Shown one piece after another: positions 1 through 8,536 of a stretch of 64,000 nt of DNA. Source of the DNA: JADZFO01 sp964512635. Its GTDB lineage: Bacteria; 4484-113; JAFGCY01. Below the pieces are notes generated by a model that was not told the origin of the DNA, searched no databases, and saw only the letters and a list, made by a program, of their open reading frames with translations. The position numbers and the translations under genes were made by a program. The first letter of the stretch is position 1. Each line of letters starts with the position of its first letter. Location of the stretch: contig CAZEJB010000010.1 of NCBI GenBank assembly GCA_964512635.1, positions 44,629-108,628 of the forward strand, written 5' to 3'.

Positions 1-1
1 C

Positions 2-853
2 GGCACGCTGGGCGACACGCTGGAGCGGCGGCAGGGCCGTCTGGCGCTTTTGCTGCATCCGGCGCCGCGCAAGGTCTGCTTCCTTGGCCTGGCCACGGGC
101 ATCACCGCCAGCTCAGCCCTGCTGGACCAGCGCGTCGAGCAGGCAACGGCAGTTGAGCTCATCCCGGAGGTGGCGCAGGCGGCGAGCCTCTTCAGCGACC
201 ACAACGAGGGCTTTGTCAGCAACCCGCGGGCGCGGGTGGTGGTGAACGACGCGCGCTATTACCTCTACGCCACTCCCGAGCGCTATGACCTGATCATCAG
301 CGACCTCTTCGTGCCCTGGCACAGTCAGACCGGTTATCTGTATACGGTGGAGCACTACCGCGCCTCCCGGGAGCGTCTGGCCCCCGGCGGTATCTTCTGC
401 CAGTGGCTGCCGCTGTATCAGCTTGGCCCCCGGGAGCTGGAGCTGATCATGAACTCCTTCGCCAGCGTCTATCCCTGCACCAGCCTGTGGCTCGGACAGG
501 CCGAAGACGGCGGGGGCACGCTGGCGCTGATTGGCAGTGAAGCGCCGCTGAGCGTCAGCCGCGGCGAGCTGGACGCGCGCCTGGCCCAGACCCGTCTGGC
601 TCACGACGGCCTGCCGGACACTGAACTGGACAGCCTGGAGGACTTTCAGCGCGCCTACCTGGGTGACTGGAAGCCCGGCGGCTTTGGCGGTGAGGGTCGT
701 CCAGAGTTCAACACTGACGAGCGCCCGCTGGTCGAATTCCTCGCGCCGCTTTCGCATGGCGAGGATAAGCTGCTGACTGGCAAGCGCTGGCAGATCTACT
801 TCGAGCAGCGCCTCAGTGAGCTGCCGCGGACTAACGTGAGGCTGCTGCCTTAA
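2..853 (+). CDS. Spermine/spermidine synthase-like protein, C-terminal part (5' end outside window)
   Basis: The reading frame is already open at the first codon of the window, so the gene starts upstream. The visible part begins inside a Rossmann methyltransferase-like domain: a segment reading LLHPAPRKVCFLGLATGIT is the glycine-rich nucleotide-binding loop, followed by AVELIPEV (acidic residue at the end of strand 2), NDARYYL and YDLIISDLF, the usual order in the spermidine synthase family. The stretch YTVEHYRASRERLAPGGIFCQWLPLYQL is also typical of the family. Proteins of this type in bacteria are often fused to an N-terminal membrane domain; whether this one is cannot be seen. A polyamine substrate is not proven, because many family members have unknown substrates. 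Confidence 0.8.
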   Translation, partial: GTLGDTLERRQGRLALLLHPAPRKVCFLGLATGITASSALLDQRVEQATAVELIPEVAQAASLFSDHNEGFVSNPRARVVVNDARYYLYATPERYDLIISDLFVPWHSQTGYLYTVEHYRASRERLAPGGIFCQWLPLYQLGPRELELIMNSFASVYPCTSLWLGQAEDGGGTLALIGSEAPLSVSRGELDARLAQTRLAHDGLPDTELDSLEDFQRAYLGDWKPGGFGGEGRPEFNTDERPLVEFLAPLSHGEDKLLTGKRWQIYFEQRLSELPRTNVRLLP

Positions 854-875
854 GGATCGATCCCAGGCTTAGAAG

Positions 876-1757
876 CTAGTCCTCGTCGTCCTCGCCATCC
901 TCATCGTCTTCATCATCTTCGTCGTCGTCATCATCATCGTCATCGCTGCCAACTGTGTCGTCATCATCGTCATCGTCGGCGTCGCTGACTGAGTCATCAT
1001 CATCATCGTCGTCTTCCAGACCGACTACCAGATAGACCTCGTCATCATCATCATCGTCGTCGCCAGGCTGATACTCGTCCAGCACTGTCGCGCGGATGAT
1101 GTAGCTGGCCTCGGGATACTGCCGGCCGAACCAGGCCAGGCCGCCGGGCGCGCCGAGTTTGGCCTGACCATCCGGCGGGTTCTCGCCGGTCTTGAAGAAC
1201 TTGTCGGCAACAGCCATTCCATCAACTACCACCGCAAAGGCGGCGAAGCCGGAGCCGTCGAGATAGAAGTTGTCGCCGTAGTTGATGAAGAAGTGCGTGC
1301 TGCGGCTGTTGGGCTGGCCGCTCATGCCATAGGAGACATAGCCGCGCCTGTTGCCCTGCATGACCGCGTCGTCCTTAATCGTTTGGTCCTGCCACTCGGC
1401 TGTCAGGGACTCATCGCCGGAGAAGCCGCACTGGGCCATGAAGCCGTCGATTACGCGGAACCACGGCGCGCCGTCGTAATAGCCCTCGTCCACCAGCTTC
1501 AGGAAGTGCGCAGCGCCGATGGGCGCCCAGCCGGGGTGGACCTCCAGCACCACATCGCCGTTGCTGCATTCCAGCAGCACGTAGCTCAGCTTTGGGTCAT
1601 AGGTTGAGGCGTCATCGTCTTTGTCATCGGGCGGTGGGGCGCGCTGGTCCTGCGGCGAGCGGGCCAGCGCGGCGGAAGGCGCGAGAACGCTGCCGGCGAA
1701 CAGACCAAGGATGGTCAGCGCGATGAGGACAAACAGCGGACGGGTCAGCTTGTGCAT
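876..1757 (-). CDS. Exported cyclophilin-type peptidyl-prolyl isomerase with poly-Asp C-terminal tail
   Basis: A 293-residue protein. Residues 1-32 form a signal peptide (hydrophobic LIALTILGLFAGSVLA, cleavage near SAALA-RS). Residues about 55-226 are a cyclophilin domain with WFRVIDGFMAQCG (Arg, Phe and Gln of the active site), HFFINYGDNFYLDGSGF and VVDGM. Cyclophilins speed cis-trans isomerisation of X-Pro bonds. Residues about 227-293 are a tail of Asp/Glu runs (blocks of 7-8 Asp) broken by the short segment EVYLVVGLE. It is the first of four minus-strand cyclophilin paralogs between 0.9 and 4.5 kb. The start has a -10 box seven bases upstream and no Shine-Dalgarno (SD). Isomerase activity is inferred; the tail may bind calcium or other cations, which is a guess from composition. 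Confidence 0.9.
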   Translation of the reverse strand: MHKLTRPLFVLIALTILGLFAGSVLAPSAALARSPQDQRAPPPDDKDDDASTYDPKLSYVLLECSNGDVVLEVHPGWAPIGAAHFLKLVDEGYYDGAPWFRVIDGFMAQCGFSGDESLTAEWQDQTIKDDAVMQGNRRGYVSYGMSGQPNSRSTHFFINYGDNFYLDGSGFAAFAVVVDGMAVADKFFKTGENPPDGQAKLGAPGGLAWFGRQYPEASYIIRATVLDEYQPGDDDDDDDEVYLVVGLEDDDDDDDSVSDADDDDDDDTVGSDDDDDDDDEDDEDDEDGEDDED

Positions 1758-1764
1758 GACAATG

Positions 1765-1770
1765 ATGCTA
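1765..1770 (-). promoter_or_regulatory. -10 box TAGCAT, leaderless-type start
   Basis: The hexamer lies 7 bases before the ATG of the poly-Asp cyclophilin gene, leaving no room for a ribosome binding site. Confidence 0.5.
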
Positions 1771-1801
1771 ACACGGGAACTGCGGCCATGGTGTAGACAA
1801 C

Positions 1802-2251
1802 TTATCCACCCAGCTCATGTCGCGGAAAGAAGCGCTTAGACCCTTCGGGGACATTGCGGTCGTCGGACTCGAAGCGTCCCACGATGCTGGCACCGGCAAA
1901 GTCGTAATCGAAGTACAGTGCATCCACCGTCGAGCCGTCACCTTCCAGCCGCACTCCCGCAGCTGTGACATTCAGTTGCCTCAGGTGGTCGATCAGGAAC
2001 GCGGCGTTAATGGGATAGTCAACGTAGCTAGCCGATCCGATCATACGGCGAGCTCTGGCGCTGGTCCAGGCGCGGATACACAGCTCCCCCGGGCCCAGCC
2101 AGCGCGGCTCGGCCAGCAGCCACAGCGCGCCGTCGAGAACAAGGCGGCACTCCCGGCGATCGAGATCAATGCTGAAGCTCTCAATGGCAACGTAGTCGTC
2201 AAACATCAGGGCATTGCACTCCAAGTCACTGAAGTGGATGAACTCTGACAT
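1802..2251 (-). CDS. Hypothetical protein (149 aa) coupled to the upstream cyclophilin
   Basis: I do not recognise this family. The product has no signal peptide or membrane segment and alternates acidic and hydrophobic stretches (FIHFSDLECNALMFDDYVAI, SIDLDRRECRLVLDG), suggesting a small beta-rich soluble protein. Its ATG overlaps the stop codon of the upstream cyclophilin gene (TAATG), so it is probably translated by reinitiation and expressed together with that protein. Codon use looks like that of its neighbours. It could be a cytoplasmic companion of the cyclophilins or merely share the transcript. Confidence 0.65.
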   Translation of the reverse strand: MSEFIHFSDLECNALMFDDYVAIESFSIDLDRRECRLVLDGALWLLAEPRWLGPGELCIRAWTSARARRMIGSASYVDYPINAAFLIDHLRQLNVTAAGVRLEGDGSTVDALYFDYDFAGASIVGRFESDDRNVPEGSKRFFPRHELGG

Positions 2252-2922
2252 TACAAGGCGGCCGGAGGGCAGTAGTCACACAGCACAGTGGCCCGGCAGA
2301 TGTAGTCGGCATCCGGGAAGAGCTGCTGGAACTGCGCGAAGCCTTCGGCCAGCGCCAGCTTGTCCTGGTCGATGCCGCTGGCGGCAAAGACATCGTCGGG
2401 AATGCGGTAGAGGCTGTCGGCCACTTCCATCCCTTCGACGACCTTGGCGAAGCAGGCGAAGCCGCGCGGGTCGAGGCGGCTGTTGTCGGCGAAGTTGATA
2501 TAGATATGCGTGCTGCGGCTGTTGGGCTCGTCGGTCATGCCGTAGGCGACGTAGCCGCGGGTATTGCCCTGCACCACCGGGTCGTCCTGGATGTTGGCTT
2601 CCATCCAGCGCTTGTTCTCAGCCTCGTCGCAGGAGATGCCGCACTGCGCGACCCAGTTGTCGATAACGCGAAACCAGGGCGCGCCGTCATAAAAGCCGCG
2701 CTCGACGAGGTCGATGAAATGCGCGCTGCCGATCGGCGCCCACTCGGGATGCACTTCCAGCACGATGTCGCCGGCGGTGGTCTCGAAGAGGACGTAGGTC
2801 GGTTCGCCAGCAGCATGGGGAGCGTCTTCCTCGGCGCCCGGTTTGTCAGCAGCCAAAGCTGGCAATGCCGGCAGCAGGCCGCAGCAAAGGATGAGGACGA
2901 GGACAGGCAAAAGAGTGCGCAT
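2251..2922 (-). CDS. Exported cyclophilin-type peptidyl-prolyl isomerase
   Basis: A 223-residue protein starting MRTLLPVLVLILCC, a signal peptide with likely cleavage after PALA. The cyclophilin domain contains WFRVIDNWVAQCG, where the position usually occupied by the active-site Phe is Trp (DNWVAQ), then NSRSTHIYINFADN and CFAKVVEGM. The Tyr in IYINF and the NSRLDPRG loop make it the most divergent of the four local copies. A longer frame runs upstream to 3096, but that extension only translates the repeat-rich intergenic DNA and is rejected. A TAGCAT box five bases before the ATG fits a leaderless start. Its stop overlaps the start of the 149-residue gene. Confidence 0.88.
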   Translation of the reverse strand: MRTLLPVLVLILCCGLLPALPALAADKPGAEEDAPHAAGEPTYVLFETTAGDIVLEVHPEWAPIGSAHFIDLVERGFYDGAPWFRVIDNWVAQCGISCDEAENKRWMEANIQDDPVVQGNTRGYVAYGMTDEPNSRSTHIYINFADNSRLDPRGFACFAKVVEGMEVADSLYRIPDDVFAASGIDQDKLALAEGFAQFQQLFPDADYICRATVLCDYCPPAAL

Positions 2923-2927
2923 GAGAA

Positions 2928-2933
2928 ATGCTA
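2928..2933 (-). promoter_or_regulatory. -10 box TAGCAT, leaderless-type start
   Basis: The hexamer ends five bases before the ATG of the second cyclophilin gene. It supports the internal ATG over the longer upstream frame. Confidence 0.45.
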
Positions 2934-2937
2934 TCAC

Positions 2938-3111
2938 GGTGGGGCAGGGTGCGGGGCTGGGGTATGTGGTGTGGCGTGTTGGAAGCAGGTGTTGGGCGCG
3001 GGGGGTGGGGTTTGGGGTGCTCCGATCGAAACCATACACCTGCTTCCCCCGCACCCAACACCCAACACCCGTTCCCCAACACCCGTTCCCCAACACCCAA
3101 TTCCCAACACC
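2938..3111. repeat. G-rich/C-rich composite inverted repeat between cyclophilin genes
   Basis: The left half of the plus strand is G-rich (runs of GGTGTTGGG, GGGGTGGGG) and the right half is its C-rich counterpart (CCCAACACCC repeated about six times at 3052-3115). A perfect 12-bp inverted repeat joins them: GGAAGCAGGTGT at 2981-2992 and ACACCTGCTTCC at 3036-3047. The GGGTGTTGGG unit is a simple tandem repeat with many G3-G5 tracts and could form a large hairpin or a G-quadruplex. No gene is apparent in it. Confidence 0.75.
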
Positions 3112-3627
3112 CTATTCCTGTACGTAGGCCTTCAGGATGTAGTCAGCCTCGGGGCACTCGTCGCGGAAGATGTCCATGCCTGCCGGGCTGGCCAGGGTGC
3201 CCTGATCCTCGAACTCGACCTTGGCCAGCGACAGAGCCACATCCATGCCCTCCACCACCTGGCCGAAAGCCGGGAAGCCCTGGTGGTCCAGGAAGTGGTT
3301 GTCCTTGTAGTTGATGAAGATGTGGCTGGAGCGGCTGTTCGGCGCGCCGGTGCGGCCAAAGCTCACGTTGCCCTTCTTGTTGCCCTCAACCAGCGGCTCG
3401 TCCTTGATCGTGCGCTCGCCCATATCCTCGTTCAGGCGGGCGCTGGCGCTGATGCCGCACTGGGCCACAAAGCCCTCGATCACACGGAACCAGGGCGCGC
3501 CGTCATAAAAGCCGGCGCCCACCAGCTTGAGGAAGTGCTCGCAGCCCAGCGCCGACCATTCCGGGTGGAGCTGGATGACGATATTGCCCTTGCTGGTTTC
3601 GAAGACGACCTTGCTGTCTGAAGCCAT
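3112..3627 (-). CDS. Cytoplasmic cyclophilin-type peptidyl-prolyl isomerase
   Basis: A 171-residue single-domain cyclophilin with no signal peptide (MASDSKVVFETSKGNIVIQL), close to the usual PpiB length. Active-site landmarks are WFRVIEGFVAQCG (Arg, Phe, Gln), NSRSSHIFINYKDN, LDHQGFPAFGQVVEGMDV. It is the only one of the four local cyclophilins that should remain in the cytoplasm. The C-terminal half keeps the GMDIFRDECPEADYI segment that recurs, with changes, in all four copies (for example LFPDADYICRATVL in the second), which indicates duplication of one ancestral gene rather than chance clustering. Confidence 0.9.
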   Translation of the reverse strand: MASDSKVVFETSKGNIVIQLHPEWSALGCEHFLKLVGAGFYDGAPWFRVIEGFVAQCGISASARLNEDMGERTIKDEPLVEGNKKGNVSFGRTGAPNSRSSHIFINYKDNHFLDHQGFPAFGQVVEGMDVALSLAKVEFEDQGTLASPAGMDIFRDECPEADYILKAYVQE

Positions 3628-3644
3628 TTGAGTTACCTGCCTCG

Positions 3645-3680
3645 TGAAAAATAAAAGCCGCCGGGCCAGGGCCCGGCGGC
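3645..3680 (-). terminator. Intrinsic terminator downstream of lipoprotein cyclophilin
   Basis: A 10-bp GC stem (GCCGCCGGGC / GCCCGGCGGC, loop of 4) is followed on the minus strand by TTTTATTTTT. It ends transcripts of the gene at 3700-4539. Confidence 0.85.
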
Positions 3681-3699
3681 AGAATCTGCGATACGGTGC

Positions 3700-4539
3700 T
3701 TACTTGAGGACCTTCGCGGTCTTGATGAAGTCCATCTCAGGGTGCAGCGCCTTGACCTTGTCCAGACCGCCGGGCTGCTGCAGCAGGCCCTGCTCGTTGT
3801 TCTGGTTCTCGCCGGTCTTGAAGATGCTGTTGACCACGTCCATGCCTTCGACAACCTTGGCGAAGGGGCTGAAGCCCTGGCCGTCAAGGAAGGAGTTGTC
3901 CTTGAAGTTGATGAAGAACTGGGTCGTACGGGTGTTGGGGCCGGCCATCGCGAAGGAGACCATGCCCTCGGTGTTGCTGATGCCGGCGATCATCGGATCA
4001 TCCGGGATGCGCTTGTTGGACCACTCGGAGTTCAGCGCCGGGTCGGCGGCCAGGCCCATCTGCATCATGAAATCGGGGACAACGCGGAAGATCGGCGCGC
4101 CATCATAGAATTTGCTGTTTACAACTTCGAGGAAGCGTGCGGCGCCCAGCGGGGCCCACTCGGGATGGACTTCCAGGACGATCTTGCCCTTAGTGGTGTC
4201 CAGCTCGACACGGGTCGTGCCGGCGGCCGGCGGGGTGTCAGCCGGCGGAGTGTCAGCGGGCGGGGTCGTTCCGTCGGCCGGCGGTGTGCTGCCATCGGCG
4301 GCGGTGCCGTCAGCGGGCGGGGTGGTGCCATCGGTGGTCGCATCGCGCGCGCCGGTGGCTTCGGTCGAATCCGTGCTGCTGGTGCTGTCGCTTGAAGTGC
4401 TCTTGTCGTCGGTGTTAACCGTTATGTCAACATCGGTCTTGGGCGCGTCGTCGCCGGCGCCCTTCTTGTCACGCGGGCACGCGGTGGCCAGCATGGCAAG
4501 CAGGATCCCGCAGAGCAGGAGCAAAATGGTACGGTACAT
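3700..4539 (-). CDS. Lipoprotein cyclophilin-type peptidyl-prolyl isomerase
   Basis: A 279-residue protein. MYRTILLLLCGILLAMLATAC is a lipoprotein signal peptide with the lipid-accepting Cys near residue 21. Residues about 25-115 form a low-complexity Thr/Pro/Asp/Ala linker (repeats of PPADGT), then a cyclophilin domain follows with IFRVVPDFMMQMG (Arg, Phe, Gln), NTRTTQFFINFKDNSFLDGQGF and FAKVVEGMDVV. It should be membrane-anchored with the isomerase held away from the membrane by the linker. The start at 4539 is chosen because TGGAGG lies ten bases upstream; an in-frame ATG at 4563 lacks that. A terminator follows the gene. Confidence 0.92.
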   Translation of the reverse strand: MYRTILLLLCGILLAMLATACPRDKKGAGDDAPKTDVDITVNTDDKSTSSDSTSSTDSTEATGARDATTDGTTPPADGTAADGSTPPADGTTPPADTPPADTPPAAGTTRVELDTTKGKIVLEVHPEWAPLGAARFLEVVNSKFYDGAPIFRVVPDFMMQMGLAADPALNSEWSNKRIPDDPMIAGISNTEGMVSFAMAGPNTRTTQFFINFKDNSFLDGQGFSPFAKVVEGMDVVNSIFKTGENQNNEQGLLQQPGGLDKVKALHPEMDFIKTAKVLK

Positions 4540-4594
4540 GGCTGGATGCCTCCATTGATGCATTGGAAATCACGGGTTGATTGAGACGGCGGGA

Positions 4595-4600
4595 ATTATA
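4595..4600 (-). promoter_or_regulatory. -10 box TATAAT for lipoprotein cyclophilin
   Basis: TATAAT on the minus strand, about 55 bases before the start codon, divergent from the purA promoter. No convincing -35 was seen. Confidence 0.55.
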
Positions 4601-4673
4601 CCCCTGTGTCGGACTGTGGTCACTTAGTACATCTTCCAGCTCCCCAGTGCGCTGCTGACGGCCGGCTGGCCGG

Positions 4674-4702
4674 TTGACTCACGCAGGATTGCTACCTATA
4701 CT
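4674..4702 (+). promoter_or_regulatory. Sigma-70-type promoter of purA operon
   Basis: TTGACT (4674-4679), a 17-base spacer and TATACT (4697-4702), 37 bases upstream of the purA start. Confidence 0.8.
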
Positions 4703-4739
4703 GACGCGTCAAAACCCCAGTTGTTCTAGAGGCCCCTGA

Positions 4740-6007
<1,268 letters not shown>

Positions 6008-6011
<4 letters not shown>

Positions 6012-6799
6012 ACTGCCTGACCCGGCCAAGGCCCGCAACCCTGCTGAGATCACTGGCAGCTTTGATTTGCCTGCTGCTGTCTTCAGGGATGTATTCGCCC
6101 GCGGCCCGGGCCGCTGATTCGCAGAAGGCCGAGCAGCAGGCTGACCTGGAAGCCGTGGCCGTCGCGGGTAGCTATACGCCGAGCGCAGCCGACTTCAACA
6201 CCGCCAGCCTGCTGGTTCAGGCGCGCAGCGCAATTGCACGTCTCGACGGGCGCGATGGTGAGCTTGAGGCGGTGGACCGCGAAGCGGCCTTCAACACTGC
6301 CCTGGAGGCGCTGACCGGGTTGTATCAGCTGCATGGCTGCGAGTGGGCCCTGGAGCCGCTGCTGGAACTGCGCCGTCGCCCGGACTGTACGGAGATGCAT
6401 GTCGGCTGGAGTGTCGACGGCCGCGTGGCGCTAAGCATCCAGCGGCTGGAGCTGAGCAATCCGGCTTATGATGACTATACGATTCTGCTTTGCACCCTTA
6501 GCAGCAACAGCGCCCTGGTTCTGGAAGGTCCGCTGCAGGCGCCGCTGGAGGTGACACTGCTGGATGGCAGCAAGGTGGATGCCCAGCCGCTGGATAGGCA
6601 GCATCCACTCTGGAGTCATCTGCAGAGGCTTGAGACCACATTTGTGCCGCAGGGTCCGCTGCAGCCGCGGGCCGGGCTGTCCTTCAAGCAGATTATTGCT
6701 CTGCCAAAGCTGCGCCCCGCGGCGGTTTCGCGGGTAGAATCTGCCTGGGGCGAGTACCGCATCACGGTGCCGTTCCCTGAGAACGGCGACGCCAGCTAG
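6008..6799 (+). CDS. Exported hypothetical protein (263 aa)
   Basis: No family recognised. Residues 1-36 are a signal peptide (LAALICLLLSSGMYSPAARA then AD). The mature part has no membrane segments; it includes a helical region around residues 60-120 (LVQARSAIARLDGRDGELEAV) and a beta-like second half ending SAWGEYRITVPFP. The ATGA overlap with purA means co-translation, but the product is exported and a role in purine synthesis is unlikely; the linkage probably reflects shared expression only. Confidence 0.7.
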
Positions 6800-6822
6800 G
6801 GGAAAACTAAACTGGAGCGTGC

Positions 6823-7461
6823 ATGACGCAGGACCAATGGAACAGTGGCTCGGGCAACACCAATGGAGCCGAAAGTGGTATGGCCCAGCCAAATCCGCCC
6901 GCACCTGAGGCTGTTCTGGAACAGCTTTCCGCCGAAGTCCACGAGGCCGCTCTGTTTCCGGTTGACACCCGCGCGGTCTATTTCTTCGCCTTTGATGTAT
7001 TCATCGACCAGGGGCATATCGCGCGCTATGTGAAGGGCCTGATCCCGATCAAGCCGGTCTACCTGCCCCATCACCGCCTGTCTTTTCCGCATTATCACCC
7101 GCCGGAAGATACCGGCCTGCCGACGCTTCAGCGCACCAATGACCCCGAGGACCGCGTCTGGGGCATGCTCTACGACGCCAAGCCGACCCTCGGCGACGAA
7201 GGCCTGCGCGACTTCAAGGCCTTCGAGCGGCATCTCAAAGTGCCGGGCCGCTACCACCGCACGGGGGTGCATGCCCTTGACCGGGGTGGCCGGCGCTACA
7301 GCGCTTTCAGTTATGTGCTGACCCTCAACGACGGCAAGCAAAGCCCGCCATCTTCAAGCTATGTCGACCGCTGGGTGGAGTCCGCCCGCGAGCGGCGGAT
7401 GCCGGAGGAATGGGTGGCCTATCTGGACAGCCTGAGGCGCCGGGAAAGCTCCGCAAACTGA
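6823..7461 (+). CDS. Gamma-glutamylcyclotransferase-like (AIG2/GGCT fold) protein
   Basis: A 212-residue soluble protein. After a 35-residue disordered leader, residues about 45-170 follow the GGCT-like pattern: VYFFAFDVFIDQGHI in place of the usual YFAYGSN loop, RVWGMLYDA, FKAFERHLKVPGRYHRTGVHAL (with a Glu at the position expected for the catalytic acid) and FSYVLTL. The altered first loop means substrate and activity are uncertain. It is third in the purA operon, 23 bases after the exported protein, with a GGAG ribosome site. The stop codon abuts the convergent meaB stop, together forming TGATCA. Confidence 0.6.
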   Translation: MTQDQWNSGSGNTNGAESGMAQPNPPAPEAVLEQLSAEVHEAALFPVDTRAVYFFAFDVFIDQGHIARYVKGLIPIKPVYLPHHRLSFPHYHPPEDTGLPTLQRTNDPEDRVWGMLYDAKPTLGDEGLRDFKAFERHLKVPGRYHRTGVHALDRGGRRYSAFSYVLTLNDGKQSPPSSSYVDRWVESARERRMPEEWVAYLDSLRRRESSAN

Positions 7462-8466
7462 TCAGAGCCGCGGGGCAGCAAGCATCGCAGCGCGCAGTTC
7501 ATCCAGCGCCTGCCACAGGCTGCAGTGGCCAAGCTGGATCTCGCGGGTCAGTTCATTCAGCCTTGCGGCGAAGACACTTTCCAGCTGCGCGCTGAACAGC
7601 GCGCGCATGGTGTAAATCAGCTCGCTTTTGATTCGCTGGCTGCGGCGCGGATGCTCCGGCGGCAATGCGGCCAGCCACTGCTGATGCGCGGCAATCGCGC
7701 TGGCCAGCTCGGCCACACCTTCGCCGATGCTGGCACTGAGGGGCAGCACGCGGGTCTCCCACAGCGCGGGTGAAGTTCCGTCGCCTGGCCCGGCCATGCT
7801 CTCGGCCGCCGGCAGCTCCAGCGCGTTGCGGATTTCGCGCAGCATGACATCCGCCCCGGGGCGGTCGCTCTTGTTGACGGCAATGATGTCGCCGGCTTCC
7901 AGCATCCCGGCCTTGAGCATCTGCAGGCCATCGCCGCTTTCCGGGCTGAAGAGCACAACGATGGTATCGGCCAGGGCCAGCACATCAAAGCCCGTCTGGC
8001 CCACGCCGACTGTCTCGATCAGCAGGGGGTCGTAACCGGCTGCCTCGATCAGGCTGGCCACCGCGCCGGCGCCGGGGCTGATTCCGCCGAGGCTGCCGCG
8101 GCTGGCCAGCGAGCGGACGAAGACATCCGGCCCGGCCAGCTCAACCCAGCGCAGACGGTCGGCCATGATGGCGCCACCTGAGAAGGGGCTGCTCGGGTCG
8201 ACGGCAACGACGCCCGTGCGGCGTCCTGCTGCACGCCAGTGGTGGATCAGGCGCGCCAGCAGGGTGCTCTTGCCTACGCCGGGGCTGCCGGTGATCCCGA
8301 TGCGCTGGGCGCGCCGCGCCTGGAGCTCAGGGCTAAGAGCCGCCAGCAGGCTGCGGGCCTGCAGCGGGTCGTTCTCCAGCCGGCTGAGCAGGCGCCCAAG
8401 CTGCGTCTGGTCGGCAAGACTCCCGGCGCTGAGCGCAGGGGTGCTGCGGGGATCGACAGACTGCAT
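7462..8466 (-). CDS. meaB: MeaB/ArgK-type GTPase, methylmalonyl-CoA mutase chaperone
   Basis: A 334-residue G3E-family GTPase. Motifs: Walker A GITGSPGVGKSTLLARL, VAVDPSSPFSGGAIMADRLR (switch region of the family), SLGGISPGA, LIETVGVGQ (base for GTP hydrolysis), VNKSDRPGADVM (guanine recognition). MeaB proteins load and protect the cobalamin of methylmalonyl-CoA mutase; the mutase subunit (52194) and epimerase (14063) are in the same window but far away. A TACAAT box six bases before the ATG at 8466 fixes the start; the frame upstream to 8661 would overlap the next gene and is rejected. Confidence 0.93.
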   Translation of the reverse strand: MQSVDPRSTPALSAGSLADQTQLGRLLSRLENDPLQARSLLAALSPELQARRAQRIGITGSPGVGKSTLLARLIHHWRAAGRRTGVVAVDPSSPFSGGAIMADRLRWVELAGPDVFVRSLASRGSLGGISPGAGAVASLIEAAGYDPLLIETVGVGQTGFDVLALADTIVVLFSPESGDGLQMLKAGMLEAGDIIAVNKSDRPGADVMLREIRNALELPAAESMAGPGDGTSPALWETRVLPLSASIGEGVAELASAIAAHQQWLAALPPEHPRRSQRIKSELIYTMRALFSAQLESVFAARLNELTREIQLGHCSLWQALDELRAAMLAAPRL

Positions 8467-8472
8467 GCCAGG

Positions 8473-8478
8473 ATTGTA
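8473..8478 (-). promoter_or_regulatory. -10 box TACAAT, leaderless start of meaB
   Basis: The box ends six bases before the meaB ATG; no ribosome site is present between them. Confidence 0.65.
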
Positions 8479-8536
8479 CGCGGGGGAGTGCTGGAGTAGA
8501 CCGGGCGACAGGACTTGAGCTGAGCGTTCGAGCTTG

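Noticed and set aside
876..1060. Triplet-repeat DNA as a mobile or structural element
   Set aside because: It is the in-frame Asp/Glu tail of a cyclophilin with a normal stop codon.
2923..3096. 58-codon N-terminal extension of the second cyclophilin
   Set aside because: It only translates the repeat element and lies before the signal peptide and the -10 box.
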